Positions 63,416-64,000 of a DNA stretch of 64,000 bases are shown here, in pieces. Each line of letters begins with the position of its first letter. Position 1 is the first letter of the stretch. Source of the stretch: Oxalobacteraceae bacterium OTU3CAMAD1 (GTDB lineage: Bacteria > Pseudomonadota > Gammaproteobacteria > Burkholderiales > Burkholderiaceae_D); contig CP099650.1 in assembly GCA_024123915.1 (NCBI GenBank), forward strand, positions 7,254,001-7,318,000. Direction: 5' to 3'. A program made the position numbers and the translations under genes. The notes under the pieces were generated by a model that was not told the DNA's origin, did not search any database, and saw only the letters and a list, made by a program, of their open reading frames with translations.

Positions 63416-63726
63416 GCGTGATCTCCCGGCTTGGCCTTCGGCTCCTTCTTGCGGAACATCTCCAGCATGCGCTGGGTGACCAGGAAGCCGCCAAACACGT
63501 TGACGGCGGCCAGCGCCACGGCGACTGTTCCCGCGACCTGCCCGATCACGCCCTCGGTGAGCGAGGCTGCCAGCATGGCGCCGACGATGATGATCGCCGA
63601 GACGGCGTTGGTCACCGCCATCAGCGGCGTGTGCAGCGCCGGCGTGACGGTCCAGACCACGTGGTAGCCGACGTAGATCGCCAGCACGAAGATGATGAGA
63701 TTGATGATGGTGTGGCTGACTTCCAT
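63412..63726 (-). CDS. pntAb: NAD(P) transhydrogenase subunit alpha, part 2
   Basis: 104 aa, membrane domain II of the split alpha subunit: three or four helices (IINLIIFVLAIYVGYHVVW, AVSAIIIVGAMLAA). In E. coli this is fused to domain I in PntA; here, as in Rhodospirillum, it is a separate gene. GGAGAACATC precedes the ATG. Ends in a coupling overlap with pntB. Confidence 0.93.
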   Translation of the reverse strand: MEVSHTIINLIIFVLAIYVGYHVVWTVTPALHTPLMAVTNAVSAIIIVGAMLAASLTEGVIGQVAGTVAVALAAVNVFGGFLVTQRMLEMFRKKEPKAKPGDHA

Positions 63727-63751
63727 GATGTTCTCCGTTGTATTTTCTTCG

Positions 63752-64000
63752 TTATTTTCTTAAGAGTTCGCCGCCGGCGCACAGCAGGGTCGCCTTGATG
63801 ATCTCGTCCTCGCGGTCGATCACCAATTTGTCTTCCTTGTCGATGATCAGCTTGAGGAAATCGAGCACGTTGCGCGCATACAGGGCGGAGGCGTCGGCCG
63901 CCACCAGGGTCGCCAGATCTGGCTCGCCGACAATGTGCACGCCGTGCTTGACCACCGTTTTATTGAGCTCCGACAGCGGGCAGTTGCCGCCCTGCGACAC
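63752..64000 (-). CDS. pntAa: NAD(P) transhydrogenase subunit alpha, part 1 (5' end outside window)
   Basis: Only the last 82 codons are inside the window, open to base 64000. VKHGVHIVGEPDLATLVAADASALYARNVLDFL matches in parts the C-terminal end of the NAD(H)-binding domain I of PntA. The stop at 63752 lies 25 bp before pntAb, completing the three-gene order pntAa-pntAb-pntB. Confidence 0.88.
   Translation of the reverse strand: MSQGGNCPLSELNKTVVKHGVHIVGEPDLATLVAADASALYARNVLDFLKLIIDKEDKLVIDREDEIIKATLLCAGGELLRK

Overview
The window is a high-GC (roughly 65 %) stretch of a betaproteobacterial chromosome. Housekeeping protein sequences and gene orders (leuS-lptE-holA-proA, bamE-dapB-exbBD diverging from fur, lptD-surA-pdxA-rsmA diverging from amgK-murU) point to the Oxalobacteraceae, most likely the Massilia/Duganella/Janthinobacterium group. 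The genus is inferred from protein resemblance only. Both ends cut genes: an AmpG-like MFS transporter on the left and the transhydrogenase subunit pntAa on the right.

Region by region. 1-3.8 kb: a carbohydrate locus with an MFS transporter and an exported GH31 alpha-glycosidase behind an ExuR/UxuR-like operator; a 99-bp relic of a second MFS gene follows the GH31 gene. 3.9-10.8 kb: a complete zeaxanthin-glucoside cluster crtE-X-Y-I-B with convergent crtZ, the order familiar from Pantoea, followed by a secreted DUF2141 protein. 10.8-11.3 kb: a gene-free stretch with nested palindromes and a strong leftward promoter under three phased LacI-type operators, ending in a terminator (candidate small RNA). 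11.3-13.6 kb: an MFS exporter, a PhnA-like membrane protein and a 23-residue membrane peptide. 13.7-17.5 kb: an accessory island around tRNA-Gly(CCC), with an AbiE type IV toxin-antitoxin pair whose toxin has lost its catalytic core, an AT-rich HEPN-like gene, and an M15-type peptidase next to a small periplasmic protein. 17.6-23.7 kb: TraB/GumN protein, GH26 mannanase, M28 peptidase, LysR-tautomerase-DUF4865 module and a small lipoprotein.

23.8-31.4 kb is one leftward signalling operon: an HDOD-GAF-histidine kinase, a REC-PAS-GGDEF-EAL regulator, a protein of 13 perfect Sel1 repeats and a second Sel1 protein with a SEC-C tail. 31.6-40.9 kb is a long leftward housekeeping run (leuS, lptE, holA, proA, hemJ, a DsbA-family isomerase, an RlmL-like methyltransferase, a Bcr/CflA exporter). 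41-43.2 kb holds an AraC regulator, a VOC protein and map. 43.3-46.3 kb is bamE-dapB-exbB-exbD-barstar, opposite fur; then come hrcA, a HAD phosphatase and two tandem paralogous lipoproteins. 50.7-56.5 kb is the envelope operon lptD / surA-pdxA-rsmA, diverging from amgK-murU-pepP-ubiH (56.5-60.9 kb). The right end has an SDR gene behind a perfect inverted repeat and the three-gene transhydrogenase pntAa-pntAb-pntB.

A recurrent theme is palindromic DNA between convergent genes: a family with GGGGTC...GACCCC ends (four sites) and a roughly 95-bp element with CACGTAGGGCGGATTA-type ends (three sites, one nested inside the first family).
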